A stretch of DNA of 64,000 bases from Shewanella avicenniae (GTDB lineage: Bacteria > Pseudomonadota > Gammaproteobacteria > Enterobacterales > Shewanellaceae). The notes under the pieces are model-generated. The model was not told where the DNA came from. It saw nothing but the letters and a program-made list of their open reading frames with translations, and searched no databases. A program made the position numbers and the translations under genes. Of the stretch, positions 18,570 through 28,504 are shown in pieces. Numbering within the stretch: the first letter of the stretch is position 1; each line of letters opens with the position of its first letter. The stretch is taken from the NCBI RefSeq assembly GCF_017354945.1, contig NZ_CP071503.1, forward strand, positions 744,001 through 808,000. Direction: 5' to 3'.

Positions 18570-19326
18570 AGACAGTATTGCGGGCACCATGGTGTTCACC
18601 ATTGTACTGTGCCTTGTCTGTTCCTTCATGATTACCGGTACTGCTGATGTGCTGAAAGAGCGCAAGCTGGTTAAAAAACGCGATGAATTGATGCGTAACG
18701 TGCTGGTGGCGGCCAATGTTGAAGGCGTGACTCACGATAACTTTCGCGAGATTTTTAACGCGAAAGTAACGCCTGTGCTGGTGAGCCTTGAAACGGGCGA
18801 GCCAGTTGCTGCTGAAAATCTGCTGGATTACGACACCAATATGGCTGCAATCAATCCTGAGACTTCAAGCAAGATCAGCAAAGATATCGCCAAGATTAAA
18901 ACCCGTGCTAACAACATCCGTATCTTTAAGGTCAACAATGACCAAGGCCAGCTACAAACTGTGGTATTGCCTGTGTACGGTAAAGGCTTGTGGTCGATTA
19001 TCTATGGCTTTATCGGCATGGAAAAAGACCTGAATACCGTTGAAGGCATCGTGTTCTACGAACATGGTGAGACTCCGGGTATTGGTGACTTTGTTAACCG
19101 CGAAGAGTGGCGTACCACTTGGCACGGTAAGCAGATTTATAACGGCACAGGTGCGGTAGCGCTGAAGATTGTCAAAGGCGGCGCTAATCCTAGTGATGTA
19201 AACGGTGTGGATGGTGTCAGCGGTGCAACACGTACCGGTGCAGGCGTGCAAAACCTGATTAACTTCTGGTTTGGTGCCGAAGGTTACGCCAACCTCATTG
19301 AAAAGCTAAAAGCGGCGGGGGTGTAA
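18556..19326 (+). CDS. nqrC: Na+-translocating NADH:quinone reductase subunit C
   Basis: 256 residues with one N-terminal membrane helix. [12 protein letters not shown] contains the SGAT flavinylation motif whose Thr carries FMN, attached by ApbE-type transferases. FMN-binding domain in the periplasm. Overlaps nqrB and is followed within 2 bases by nqrD. Confidence 0.96.
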   Translation: MAFNKDSIAGTMVFTIVLCLVCSFMITGTADVLKERKLVKKRDELMRNVLVAANVEGVTHDNFREIFNAKVTPVLVSLETGEPVAAENLLDYDTNMAAINPETSSKISKDIAKIKTRANNIRIFKVNNDQGQLQTVVLPVYGKGLWSIIYGFIGMEKDLNTVEGIVFYEHGETPGIGDFVNREEWRTTWHGKQIYNGTGAVALKIVKGGANPSDVNGVDGVSGATRTGAGVQNLINFWFGAEGYANLIEKLKAAGV

Positions 19327-19327
19327 C

Positions 19328-19948
19328 ATGAGCGCACATTTATCTAGCCGTGAGTTAGTGATTTCGCCAATTTTTGCCAACAACCCAATTGCGATGCAAG
19401 TGCTCGGTGTGTGTTCGGCGCTGGCGGTCAGTAACTCGATGCAAACTGCATTGGTAATGACCTTAGCGGTAACCTTTGTGGTGGTTTGCTCCAACCTGTT
19501 TATCTCGATCATTCGCCAGTTTATTCCGAACAGTGTGCGGATCATTGCGCAGATGACAGTGATTGCGTCATTGGTGATTGTGGTGGATATGGTGCTGCAA
19601 GATGTAGCGCCGGACTTATCCAAGCAGTTATCAGTGTTTGTTGGGTTGATCATCACCAACTGTATCGTGATGGGCCGTGCTGAAGCCTTTGCGATGAAAG
19701 AGCCACCACATTTGGCTGCTTTGGATGGCTTAGGTAACTCACTGGGTTACGGTTTTATCCTGCTGTCGGTTGCCTTTGTGCGTGAGTTAGTCGGCGCGGG
19801 CAGTTTGTTTGGGCATGAGATTATCAAGACAGTGGCAAACGGTGGTTGGTATCTGCCGAACGAAATGTTCAAGCTACCACCAAGTGCCTTCTTCCTCATC
19901 GGCGCCATCATCTGGGTGGTGAACGTTGCTCGTCGTAAGCGCAAATAA
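19328..19948 (+). CDS. nqrD: Na+-translocating NADH:quinone reductase subunit D
   Basis: 206 residues, six expected membrane helices. [14 protein letters not shown] and [19 protein letters not shown] are typical of the NqrD/RnfE family. NqrD and NqrE form a pseudo-symmetric pair in the membrane core. Part of nqrABCDEF; the Rnf alternative is excluded by the neighbours. Confidence 0.95.
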   Translation: MSAHLSSRELVISPIFANNPIAMQVLGVCSALAVSNSMQTALVMTLAVTFVVVCSNLFISIIRQFIPNSVRIIAQMTVIASLVIVVDMVLQDVAPDLSKQLSVFVGLIITNCIVMGRAEAFAMKEPPHLAALDGLGNSLGYGFILLSVAFVRELVGAGSLFGHEIIKTVANGGWYLPNEMFKLPPSAFFLIGAIIWVVNVARRKRK

Positions 19949-19957
19949 GGAGCCGTC

Positions 19958-20566
19958 ATGGAACACTATATTAATCTGTTTATTCAGGCGACTTTCATCG
20001 ACAACATGGCGCTGTCGTTCTTCCTCGGGATGTGTACCTTTCTCGCGGTATCTAAGAAAGTATCTACCGCCTTTGGTTTAGGGGTTGCCGTGGTTGTGGT
20101 GATGTTGTTGGCCGTACCGGTTAACCAACTGATCTACACCTGGGTATTGAAACCTGGCGCACTGGCATGGGCGGGCTTACCGAATCTGGATCTGAGCTAC
20201 CTGCAGCTGATCACCTTTATTGGGGTGATTGCCGCACTGGTACAAATCCTTGAAATGGTGCTGGATAAGTACGTGCCTGTGCTGTACCAAACGCTGGGGA
20301 TCTTTCTGCCGCTGCTGACAGTAAACTGCGCGATTTTTGCGGGGGTTATCTTCATGTCAAACCGTGATTATGACTTTGCTGAATCTGTGGTGTTTGGTAC
20401 TGCTGCGGGTTGTGGCTGGGCGATTGCGATTGTGTTGCTGGCGGGGATTCGTGAACGCTTGAAGTTCAACAATATTCCAGAAGGCCTGCAAGGCATTGGT
20501 ATCACCTTTATCTCTACCGGCTTGATGGCACTTGGCTTTATGTCATTTGCTGGCATCACCCTGTAG
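19958..20566 (+). CDS. nqrE: Na+-translocating NADH:quinone reductase subunit E
   Basis: 202 residues, six membrane helices. [20 protein letters not shown] and [17 protein letters not shown] match NqrE/RnfA. The conserved cysteine in the VNCAIF helix belongs to the iron centre shared with NqrD. AAGGAG precedes the ATG with good spacing. Confidence 0.95.
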   Translation: MEHYINLFIQATFIDNMALSFFLGMCTFLAVSKKVSTAFGLGVAVVVVMLLAVPVNQLIYTWVLKPGALAWAGLPNLDLSYLQLITFIGVIAALVQILEMVLDKYVPVLYQTLGIFLPLLTVNCAIFAGVIFMSNRDYDFAESVVFGTAAGCGWAIAIVLLAGIRERLKFNNIPEGLQGIGITFISTGLMALGFMSFAGITL

Positions 20567-20589
20567 CACGCAACAGAAGGGACATACAG

Positions 20590-21807
20590 ATGGAAATGAT
20601 CTACGGCATCGGCATGTTTACCTTAGTGGTATGCGTGTTGGTATTAGTAATTCTGTTTGCCAAAAGTCGTCTGGTAGAAAGTGGTGATGTCACCCTACGT
20701 ATCAACGACGATGACGACAAAACAGTAACCGTCGCCAGCGGCGGCAAACTGCTGGGCGCTCTGGCCAGTAAAGATATCTTCGTACCTTCAGCCTGTGGTG
20801 GCGGTGGTACTTGCGGTCAATGCCGCGTGCATGTGAAGTCTGGCGGCGGCGATATTCTGCCAACTGAGCTGGAACACATCACCAAGAAAGAAGCCAAGCA
20901 CGGTTGTCGCTTGGCCTGTCAGGTGGCTGTGAAATCAGACATGGACTTGGAGCTAGAAGAGGAGATCTTTGGCGTTAAGAAGTGGGAATGTGAGGTGATT
21001 TCTAACCGCTCAACCGCAACTTACATCAAAGAGCTGCTGCTGAAGTTACCCGAAGGCGAAGACGTTAAGTTTAAAGCCGGTGGTTATATTCAGATTGAAG
21101 CACCCGCGCATACGGTTTATTACAAAGATTTTGATATCCCTGAGAAATTCCGTGAAGACTGGGACAAGCATCAACTGTTTAACTTAGTTTCTACTGTGAA
21201 CGAAGAGGTGATGCGCGCTTACTCAATGGCCAACTATCCCGCTGAGAAAGGCCGTATTATGCTGAACGTGCGGATTGCCACGCCACCGAATGACAAAATC
21301 CCACCAGGACAGATGTCATCGTACATCTTCAACCTCAAAGCCGGTGACAAGGTGACGATTTCGGGGCCATTCGGTGAGTTCTTTGTCAAAGAAACCGACG
21401 CTGAAATGGTGTTTATCGGCGGTGGTGCGGGGATGGCGCCAATGCGTTCCCATATCTTTGACCAGCTGAAAACTCGTCAAACTAGCCGCAAGATGACCTT
21501 CTTCTACGGTGCTCGTTCACTGCGCGAAGTGTTCTACCGAGAAGACTTTGATGCCTTGGCGGCAGAGTTTGCTAACTTCGACTGGCATTTGGCGTTGTCA
21601 GAGCCATTAGCAGAAGATAACTGGACCGGCTACACCGGCTTTATTCATAACGTGGTGTACGAGCATTACCTCAAAAACCACAAAGCGCCGGAAGATTGTG
21701 AGTTCTACATGTGTGGCCCTCCGATCATGAACAGTTCTGTGATTGCCATGCTGGAAAGCTTGGGTGTAGAGCGCGACAACATCCTGCTGGACGACTTTGG
21801 CGGTTAA
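20590..21807 (+). CDS. nqrF: Na+-translocating NADH:quinone reductase subunit F
   Basis: 405 residues: N-terminal membrane helix, 2Fe-2S ferredoxin domain ([11 protein letters not shown], later CRLAC), then an FAD/NADH reductase domain (RAYSMANYP for [15 protein letters not shown] for NADH). It is the electron entry point. Last gene of the operon, followed by a terminator. Neither apbE nor nqrM follows, unlike many nqr loci. Confidence 0.96.
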   Translation: MEMIYGIGMFTLVVCVLVLVILFAKSRLVESGDVTLRINDDDDKTVTVASGGKLLGALASKDIFVPSACGGGGTCGQCRVHVKSGGGDILPTELEHITKKEAKHGCRLACQVAVKSDMDLELEEEIFGVKKWECEVISNRSTATYIKELLLKLPEGEDVKFKAGGYIQIEAPAHTVYYKDFDIPEKFREDWDKHQLFNLVSTVNEEVMRAYSMANYPAEKGRIMLNVRIATPPNDKIPPGQMSSYIFNLKAGDKVTISGPFGEFFVKETDAEMVFIGGGAGMAPMRSHIFDQLKTRQTSRKMTFFYGARSLREVFYREDFDALAAEFANFDWHLALSEPLAEDNWTGYTGFIHNVVYEHYLKNHKAPEDCEFYMCGPPIMNSSVIAMLESLGVERDNILLDDFGG

Positions 21808-21831
21808 TCCCGTCACTCATCCGTTACCATC

Positions 21832-21863
21832 ACAACGCCGCACATTATGCGGCGTTGTTTTTT
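21832..21863 (+). terminator. Intrinsic terminator of the nqr operon
   Basis: AACGCCGCA-catta-TGCGGCGTT followed by a T-run. Confidence 0.88.
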
Positions 21864-21996
21864 AGGGGACGATAGATTGTTGCGAATTTTTATCCAATTA
21901 GGCATGATGTTGTCACTGTGTTAAATCCAGAGTAGCCAGTGACAGCGCTTTTCTGTGGCGTTTGTTGTTCGCCGTAACGCACAAAAGGAATTGTCT

Positions 21997-22176
21997 ATGC
22001 AAAGATTGAAATGTCCATTCACCATTGCCGCCGTGATTCTGCTTTGCGTGTTTGTTTATCTGTTTACGGCTCACAGAGATGACGTGCAGCAGTGGTTGTT
22101 ACCCCAAGCCGCGCAGGTTGATATGAGTCAACATGCCAATAGCGATAGCAGCGCAATCAAGCCGCACGCCGATTAA
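21997..22176 (+). CDS. Small single-pass membrane protein, 59 residues
   Basis: I start at 21997 (MQRLKCPF) because AAGGAA lies 6 bases upstream; the frame opens earlier at 21955. One membrane helix (AAVILLCVFVYLF) is followed by a polar, probably periplasmic tail rich in Gln, Asp and His. It lies after the nqr terminator and before a metallophosphoesterase. It is not NqrM, whose cysteine pattern is absent. No family recognised. Confidence 0.6.
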   Translation: MQRLKCPFTIAAVILLCVFVYLFTAHRDDVQQWLLPQAAQVDMSQHANSDSSAIKPHAD

Positions 22177-22275
22177 TCCGTTGCTTTGTCACAAAACCAT
22201 CAAGTGGATGTCACCGCGCTGTAAAAGCCAATAATTAGTCTGTGCCTGCCTAAAAACAGCAGGGAATTGTTGAGC

Positions 22276-23073
22276 ATGACGCAGACATTCAGCGCCTATC
22301 ATCGGGCGATTTGGTTATCTGATTTACACCTTGGCGAAAAACACTGTAAAGCAGATTATCTGCTGTCCTTCCTCGAAAAACATGATGCTGAGCAGCTGTT
22401 TTTAGTGGGTGATGTAGTCGATATTCAAGCTCTAAGTCGGCGTCACTTCTGGCCCGAAAAACATCAACAAGTGTTTGATTTACTCTGTCAGCGTGCCCGT
22501 AATGGCTGTAAAGTGATCTACATTCCCGGCAACCACGATATTCAGATGCGCCAATACGCGGGTGGCGTGTTTGATACCATCGAAATCCACCAAGAATATA
22601 TCTACGACAGTCCATATCATGGCCGTTTATTGATGCTGCATGGTGACGTGTTTGACCGTCAGCTATGTTCCAGCAAACTCGAAGCTTGGTTTGGTGATCG
22701 CGCCTACGATCTAGTGCTGTTTTTGAATCGTATTTGGAACCTGTCTCGCCGCAGCTTTGGCCTGCAATACCAATCGGTGGCACGGATGCTGAAGCGCTGC
22801 TCTAGCAAGGCTGAACGTGCCATGAGCCGCTTTCGTCACGCTGCTATACAACGGGCGATAGCCGATGATGTAGATGGCATCGTCTGTGGACATATCCATT
22901 TCCCTGAACTGCGCACGCAGGCTGACAAGCTGTATATCAACACTGGTGATTGGGTGGAAAACTGCACCGCTGTCATTGAGCATATGGATGGGCGTCTAGA
23001 GCTGAACCACTACAGCGAAGCGAAAAAGCCGCTGCAGCGACTTGTTCCGCAACAAGCGGTAGTAACCAGTTAA
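22276..23073 (+). CDS. Metallophosphoesterase, UDP-2,3-diacylglucosamine diphosphatase-like
   Basis: Start at ATG 22276, with AGGGA 10 bases upstream; a TTG at 22267 is too close to it. 265 residues. The calcineurin-type motifs are in order: SDLHLGEK, GDVVD, PGNHD, HGDVFD and CGHIH. The overall pattern resembles LpxH-like proteins acting on lipid A precursors. A true lpxH usually exists elsewhere, so this may be a paralogue with another substrate. Single gene with its own terminator. Confidence 0.82.
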   Translation: MTQTFSAYHRAIWLSDLHLGEKHCKADYLLSFLEKHDAEQLFLVGDVVDIQALSRRHFWPEKHQQVFDLLCQRARNGCKVIYIPGNHDIQMRQYAGGVFDTIEIHQEYIYDSPYHGRLLMLHGDVFDRQLCSSKLEAWFGDRAYDLVLFLNRIWNLSRRSFGLQYQSVARMLKRCSSKAERAMSRFRHAAIQRAIADDVDGIVCGHIHFPELRTQADKLYINTGDWVENCTAVIEHMDGRLELNHYSEAKKPLQRLVPQQAVVTS

Positions 23074-23088
23074 CTGATGCAAGTTAAT

Positions 23089-23127
23089 GAAAAGCAGCGA
23101 ATCGACGTTCGCTGCTTTTCATTTTTA
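23089..23127. terminator. Bidirectional terminator
   Basis: AAAAGCAGCGAA-tcgacg-TTCGCTGCTTTT with flanking T-rich sequence, between convergent genes. Confidence 0.85.
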
Positions 23128-23136
23128 GCGTTGCTA

Positions 23137-25143
23137 TTAATGGTAGCGATGAGGCCGTTTGAAGTGAGTAAACAGTTGCTTTAGTAGGTGCTGAGTTGTG
23201 TTGGGAATGCTTTGAAATCTTAACCCATAGGTAAGGTGATCACCTTTTCTCGCCACATGCACAATAGATGCAGTGAGCTCCACTCGGCGTGTCGAAGATG
23301 GAATATCCTTCGGCAGGAAGAATTCCAATTTCACTGGTTGCGAATCGAAAAACTGCTCGCTTGAGCGCAGCTTCATCCCTTCCATGCTGATATCACTAGT
23401 TAAACCTTCGCCAATAATCTTCCCTTGAGTGATAGTCACTCGAAGTTTATTGTCTGCTCGCGGTGTACGGCGCTGCTCATTGGCAGACATTGGCATCGAT
23501 TCACTTTGTTCGGTGACAAAACCTCTGAGTTGTTTGTCAAGTTGCTCAGAAATCTCATACAAATCACTTGCCACTAAAGAGGTGGTTTGGGCCTTGCCGC
23601 TACTTTCTTCTAATACAATGAACAGTTCTTGCAGTTTGTCGTTGAGATATTGCAAGCTGTTCACTTGTTCTTGATTTAATTGAGAAATAGACTCAGTGCG
23701 TTCGTTGGTGTTGCTTACACCCTCTGACATACTGTGAAATGATTGTACGGTCTTCTGTGATGTTTGCTGAGATTGATGCACGGCTTCAACGACTTGGTGC
23801 ATTGAATTTACCGACGTACCTACTTTTTGGGTTAATTGGGTGATCAACTCAGATATTTCAGCGCTTGAACTGGACGTTCTAGCCGCTAAGTTACGAACTT
23901 CATCTGCCACGACGGCAAAACCTCGCCCTTGTTCCCCCGCGCGCGCCGCTTCAATCGCTGCATTGAGTGCCAATAGATTGGTTTGCTCCGCAATGTTACG
24001 AATCGATTCGGTGATTTCGCTAATCTGTTCAGTAAACCGCTTCAGTTCTTCCATCTGTTGCGCGGTTTGGTTAACCGACACAACCGCTTCACTCAGTTGT
24101 TCAATACTCTCGTTCACCTGCACAATGCCATCCTGTGCTGTTTTGAGCGTGGTTGATGAAAATTTTGCTGTATTTTCAATGTTATCACTCACCACTTTGG
24201 AGGTGTCTAACAGTGAAGATATTGCCGACATAACATGGGTAGAGTTTTGTTGTTGGAGATTACTGCTTTGAGAGATCTCTTCTGACACATCGGATACTTG
24301 ATGGGCTGAGTGTGCCATTTGACGGCCTTCTTTTTGTACAACATCAATCACGTCGTGCAGCGCAACTCGCATCTGTTCAATATTGTGGGTCAGTTCCCCA
24401 AGTTCATTATTTAGGTGTGTGACTTTTCCATAGTTTTTTAGGTCGCCATTCGCAATCCGCTTGGTCGTACTCAGCGCTTGATGTAGCGGCTTGAGGATGC
24501 TGTTACGGATAATAATTGACAGCATCACCGCAACGGCCAAGAAGATGATGGTAATCAGTAGTTGATTACGCTCCATGGTAGAAATTTTGGCTTCAGAAGC
24601 GTCGCTTAGCATCACTACAGCCTTATTCATGCTGGCTAATACTTGCACGCTCAGCTCACTGAGTGACTGAAGATCTGAAGCGGTATAATCGTTATTTAAC
24701 AGTGAGTTGATGCTGGATTTTTGTTGTTGCCATACTTGTTGTACTTGTGCCAACTGCTGGGCGACTTGCAGCGATGCCGAAGGCAGCGTCACGGCATTGT
24801 TCATCGTCAAATCTAGGTAGCTGGTACCGCCATTGGTGAGTGCTGCGAGCGAAACATCAAACAATCTTTCTGATTTTTCTACCGCAGTAAGATCAACTTT
24901 GCTGTTATTTTGTTTGGCAAGTTGCAGTGCCAAGAAAAACTCTTTGGTGATTTTTTGTGACAGCATACGTTGGCGGCCAGCGATGTTTATTACCATCGCA
25001 TCGCTTTCTTGTTGTTTCATCGCAATCAAGGTGTATGAAATTAAGATTGCGATCGTCGCAATGAAAAGTAACGTCAGCAGCTGGAGTTTTCTTTTAACAC
25101 TCAGATGGTCAAACCATGATGTTACTGTCGAAAAGGAGCTCAT
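23137..25143 (-). CDS. Chemoreceptor with PilJ-type sensor and C-terminal PilZ domain
   Basis: 668 residues. A membrane helix near 20-45 precedes a periplasmic PilJ N-terminal sensor ([20 protein letters not shown]). A second helix near 195-215, HAMP, and the MCP signalling hairpin ([19 protein letters not shown] in part) follow. The last ~110 residues form a PilZ domain: RRTPR at 558-562 is the RxxxR motif and DISMEG at 584-589 the (D/N)xSxxG motif for c-di-GMP. The receptor could thus couple c-di-GMP to CheA signalling. Monocistronic; no che genes nearby. Confidence 0.88.
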   Translation of the reverse strand: MSSFSTVTSWFDHLSVKRKLQLLTLLFIATIAILISYTLIAMKQQESDAMVINIAGRQRMLSQKITKEFFLALQLAKQNNSKVDLTAVEKSERLFDVSLAALTNGGTSYLDLTMNNAVTLPSASLQVAQQLAQVQQVWQQQKSSINSLLNNDYTASDLQSLSELSVQVLASMNKAVVMLSDASEAKISTMERNQLLITIIFLAVAVMLSIIIRNSILKPLHQALSTTKRIANGDLKNYGKVTHLNNELGELTHNIEQMRVALHDVIDVVQKEGRQMAHSAHQVSDVSEEISQSSNLQQQNSTHVMSAISSLLDTSKVVSDNIENTAKFSSTTLKTAQDGIVQVNESIEQLSEAVVSVNQTAQQMEELKRFTEQISEITESIRNIAEQTNLLALNAAIEAARAGEQGRGFAVVADEVRNLAARTSSSSAEISELITQLTQKVGTSVNSMHQVVEAVHQSQQTSQKTVQSFHSMSEGVSNTNERTESISQLNQEQVNSLQYLNDKLQELFIVLEESSGKAQTTSLVASDLYEISEQLDKQLRGFVTEQSESMPMSANEQRRTPRADNKLRVTITQGKIIGEGLTSDISMEGMKLRSSEQFFDSQPVKLEFFLPKDIPSSTRRVELTASIVHVARKGDHLTYGLRFQSIPNTTQHLLKQLFTHFKRPHRYH

Positions 25144-25311
25144 TTGTTTTCCTTAACTTATTTGAAGCCTATAAGCAGCTTATCGATAAAAGATCTCGAT
25201 TTAAATACGTAAATTTATAATTTAGAGATAAAGAAGATATGGCTCACGGTGGCGATTAGCCACTATGAGTTAGCACGGAAAATACCGCAGGTGACTTTGA
25301 AGGCAGTTCCA

Positions 25312-26397
25312 TTAACGGGTAGCATTTACAATGACTTGGTCAATCGCACGTACGACCTGCAAACTGGCTTCTTCCATGGTTTTTAATTGACGAACCATTT
25401 CTGCAATATTGCCATTACGTCGCGCATTTAACGCTTTGGCGCCTGCATCATGCACCAGCTTATGAGGTGCTTCAAGTTCTCGAAAGCCACGCAATTGGTC
25501 AAAATTATCTGCACCTGCGCCCCGATAGTACCAATCGCCTAAGCGGCAATCTTTATGGGTATTCACGGTTTCGTGCATGTCTTGTCTTTCGATTAAGTGA
25601 TAGACATGGTTTTTCCAGACCGCGTGATCAAGTTTGGTGGTGGTGAGAAAGGCGATGGTGGCGCTGTTGCCAATGACGTGTTGCATCTTTTGCGCATTGC
25701 TCAGCACTTGGGTCACCACGCTATCGATTTGGGTGGACGAACTGGCTACTTGGGTGGCTGCTTCAAAGGTTTGCGATGACACTTCCTGAATATTCTTGGC
25801 TTGCAGCATAATCTCTTTCACCAAGCTTTCAATTTGATTGCTCGCCTCATGGGCTTTGGCGGCAAGATTACGCACTTCATCTGCGACCACGGCAAAGCCT
25901 CGACCAGCTTCACCAGCGCGTGCAGCTTCAATGGCGGCGTTCAATGCCAATAAATTGGTTTGCTCCGAAATCGCCTGAATATCAGTAATAAAGCGGTTGA
26001 TGCTATTGGTGCTGTTGCTGAGTTGCACGACAGATTGTTGGCTCTTTTGCGAGTGAGTGTTGAGCTCGTTGGCCCGAATGGCTAAATTTGCCACTGCTTG
26101 TTTAGTTTGCTCAAACACCGAGCTCATCTGTGCCAGATGTTCATTCTCGTTTTGCATGTTTTCCGAGTTACTGAGCATGGCATCGCGAGTGGAATGCAGC
26201 ATCTCTCCGCCCATAATTTGGCAGGCTAAAACTTCGGCAAAAGCTTGACTGTTCTCTGCTTGGTGCTGCTGTCCTTGCTCAAATTCTTGTATGGTTTGAT
26301 GAAGTTCGTCGACCTGACGTTGATGGTCGCGGGTCATGGCGGTGAGTTGTTGTTCCAGCTCCTCTATCCGCTGTTGTTGCTGTTTGTTAAACCACAT
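25312..26397 (-). CDS. Soluble chemoreceptor with zinc-binding CZB domain
   Basis: I start at ATG 26397 (MWFNKQQQQ) rather than the TTG at 26430; 361 residues. No membrane segment. An N-terminal coiled coil ([17 protein letters not shown]) leads to the MCP signalling hairpin ([19 protein letters not shown] in part). The C-terminus is a chemoreceptor zinc-binding domain: [12 protein letters not shown], then [11 protein letters not shown] and HKLVHD give the 3His/1Cys site. Such receptors (TlpD type) sense oxidants such as HOCl or zinc. It lies next to the PilZ chemoreceptor on the same strand. Confidence 0.88.
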   Translation of the reverse strand: MWFNKQQQQRIEELEQQLTAMTRDHQRQVDELHQTIQEFEQGQQHQAENSQAFAEVLACQIMGGEMLHSTRDAMLSNSENMQNENEHLAQMSSVFEQTKQAVANLAIRANELNTHSQKSQQSVVQLSNSTNSINRFITDIQAISEQTNLLALNAAIEAARAGEAGRGFAVVADEVRNLAAKAHEASNQIESLVKEIMLQAKNIQEVSSQTFEAATQVASSSTQIDSVVTQVLSNAQKMQHVIGNSATIAFLTTTKLDHAVWKNHVYHLIERQDMHETVNTHKDCRLGDWYYRGAGADNFDQLRGFRELEAPHKLVHDAGAKALNARRNGNIAEMVRQLKTMEEASLQVVRAIDQVIVNATR

Positions 26398-26531
26398 TCC
26401 GGCGGCGCTCCCTGAGATCGATTCCTGCAATCAAATCTAGCACAGGAGATTAAAAAGTGAACTGTGATGCCGAGAGATTTAGTGATTTTTATCGTTAAAT
26501 TATTAGCTTAGCCAGAATTGTATTCGCCTAA

Positions 26532-26580
26532 AGTAGCAAGCCACGGCTGCTCTTCAACGCACCGTGGCTTGTTACTTTTT
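26532..26580. terminator. Hairpin downstream of the POT-like transporter
   Basis: CAAGCCACGG and CCGTGGCTTG arms with a 15-base loop, flanked by A- and T-rich sequence on each side. Confidence 0.65.
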
Positions 26581-26594
26581 AAAGGCGTTAATGC

Positions 26595-28136
26595 TTAGGC
26601 GAATTTTTGCGCCTGTTGCAGTTTCAGTAGCCAGCGACCATAAAGGTAAATCCCAACCGCCGAAATACTGCCAATTGCGGCGATGATGTACCAGGCATAG
26701 CCAATGTTGTGGCTTTGATAGAGCAGTTCAGTGAGTGCTTTAGGGGATTCGCCAGTAAAGCTCACCAATTGCAAAAAGGCTTCACCTTGCGGGATTTGCT
26801 CAATTTGAGTTTGTGGCATACCGCGATCTGCTAACAGCTCACGGGAGAACAACTCTTTTGAGGCAAACATCTCATACAGTTTCGGGCCAAAATAGCCTTC
26901 TAAACTCCAACCTATCCCTTGTGGCAGCATCACAAAGCCTAGATACATCGCCTTTTTACCTTCCGGGGCGATGTTGCTCATAAACTCATTTTTCTTCGGG
27001 CTGATCATCATTTCACCGAGCGAAAACATGGCAATCGCCAGCACAATAAACCAAGCGGCATGGGTAAAGCCGACCAACACAAAGGCGAAGATACTGAACA
27101 AACAACCGACCAGCATCGCGGTGGTAATGCGATATTTGGCGGTGAGGGCGGCAATCAAAAAGCAGCTGGTCATGATCATCCCCGCATTCAGGTTCAGCAT
27201 GCCTTCTGGCATCACTTTAGTGCCAGCATTATTGAGGCCGAGCCAAAATTGCAGAATGCCGTTCGAGGTGCCTTGTTCGCCAAAGAGACTGGTGACGATA
27301 ACGCTGGTATCGACCCACTCTGATATATGAATTGGCAATACATCAAACAAGGAGTTGAACAGAAACCAGAAGCCAGCAAACACCAACATATAGTTGATCA
27401 CCACAGGTTTCTTCAGTTCCTGCCAAGCATCTTTCCAGAGGAACTCTTGCCTAATTTCGCCGCTTTTAATCTTAGCTTGGCGCGCGAGTCGTGCTGCTTT
27501 GCCGGGCTCTTTATAGGCCAGTAAAAAGATAAAATTGAGCGAGATAATCGCGGCACAGGCATAAAACACCTTGTCCCACGACAACTGACGCATATGAACC
27601 GCCACCAGTGGCCCAAGAAAGCCACCAATATTCACCACTTGGTAGAAAATCCCCCACGCCATCGAGGAGTTATTGCGTTGGGTGGAGAGCGCCAGTGTGC
27701 CTTGAATCCCCGGTTTAAAAATGCCGGTACCGACGGCCAGTAGCATGGCGCCACCTAAAAAGCCCCAAAAGTTTGGCAACCATGCCATGCACAGATAACC
27801 ACTGATTTTGACAATGGTGGAGGCAAAAATGGTTTCTTTGTAACCGACCCGATCTGATACACCACCACTGAATACCGGCACAAAGGTTTGTAAAAAAGCC
27901 CATACCGAAACGATGACGCCGTAGTCAGACAGGCTAATCCCCAGTCCACCGGCGGATTCGGGTGCTTTGGCATATAAGCCCGAACTGGTTTTTACCCCGT
28001 AGTAAGCGATACGTTCAACCAACTCCATGCCGCCGACCAGCCAAAATACATAACTGAGGCTGACAATTGAGGCCCACATGCCGAGCTGTTTTACTTCACT
28101 CAGATCGTTTCCTGAGTACTGATTTGTTGTTGTCAT
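26595..28136 (-). CDS. POT/PTR2-like MFS transporter
   Basis: I start at ATG 28136 (MTTTNQYSGNDLSEVKQ), 513 residues; the frame extends 43 codons further without typical N-terminal features. ELVERIAYYGVK fits the ExxERFxYYG signature of proton-coupled oligopeptide transporters, and GTGIFKPGIQGTLAL the second POT signature. About 12-14 membrane helices. It probably imports di/tripeptides or related compounds with protons; the Phe-to-Ile change in ERF and overall divergence make the substrate uncertain. A 368-bp region separates it from divergent rlhA. Confidence 0.82.
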   Translation of the reverse strand: MTTTNQYSGNDLSEVKQLGMWASIVSLSYVFWLVGGMELVERIAYYGVKTSSGLYAKAPESAGGLGISLSDYGVIVSVWAFLQTFVPVFSGGVSDRVGYKETIFASTIVKISGYLCMAWLPNFWGFLGGAMLLAVGTGIFKPGIQGTLALSTQRNNSSMAWGIFYQVVNIGGFLGPLVAVHMRQLSWDKVFYACAAIISLNFIFLLAYKEPGKAARLARQAKIKSGEIRQEFLWKDAWQELKKPVVINYMLVFAGFWFLFNSLFDVLPIHISEWVDTSVIVTSLFGEQGTSNGILQFWLGLNNAGTKVMPEGMLNLNAGMIMTSCFLIAALTAKYRITTAMLVGCLFSIFAFVLVGFTHAAWFIVLAIAMFSLGEMMISPKKNEFMSNIAPEGKKAMYLGFVMLPQGIGWSLEGYFGPKLYEMFASKELFSRELLADRGMPQTQIEQIPQGEAFLQLVSFTGESPKALTELLYQSHNIGYAWYIIAAIGSISAVGIYLYGRWLLKLQQAQKFA

Positions 28137-28463
28137 CTTTATGTCCAGACTGAAATTTACTTCAGCGTTGCAGCGAGATTTTATCGCTTGCCACTTTACC
28201 GACACTGAGGGGAAATTGAAAATTAGCGCGGTGAAACTGCTAACTTGCACAGGTGTAATTGGCAATAAAATGAAAAGTTATTTAATAGAGTTTCTTTGAT
28301 TTTCTACGATTTATTAGTTGGTTAATCGTTATTTTTAAAGATTCACGCGTTGGCAGTGTATTTACACTTTGTGGGCGAAATTTTACAAAACCCCAAGTGA
28401 TTTGACGGCAATGACGCGGGCGTAAATGAGTATCGATTGAATTCTGTGCCCTTGCGGCTTTTT

Positions 28464-28472
28464 TGCTATAAT
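28464..28472 (+). promoter_or_regulatory. Extended -10 promoter of rlhA
   Basis: TGC followed by perfect TATAAT (28467-28472), about 33 bp before the rlhA start; a weak -35. The rest of 28137-28463 is AT-rich with no gene. Confidence 0.65.
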
Positions 28473-28504
28473 CCGCGCTTCGCTAATATTGGAAGCTGCT
28501 CAAC

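Noticed and set aside
21997..22176. NqrM
   Set aside because: Lacks the conserved cysteine pattern of NqrM and follows a terminator.
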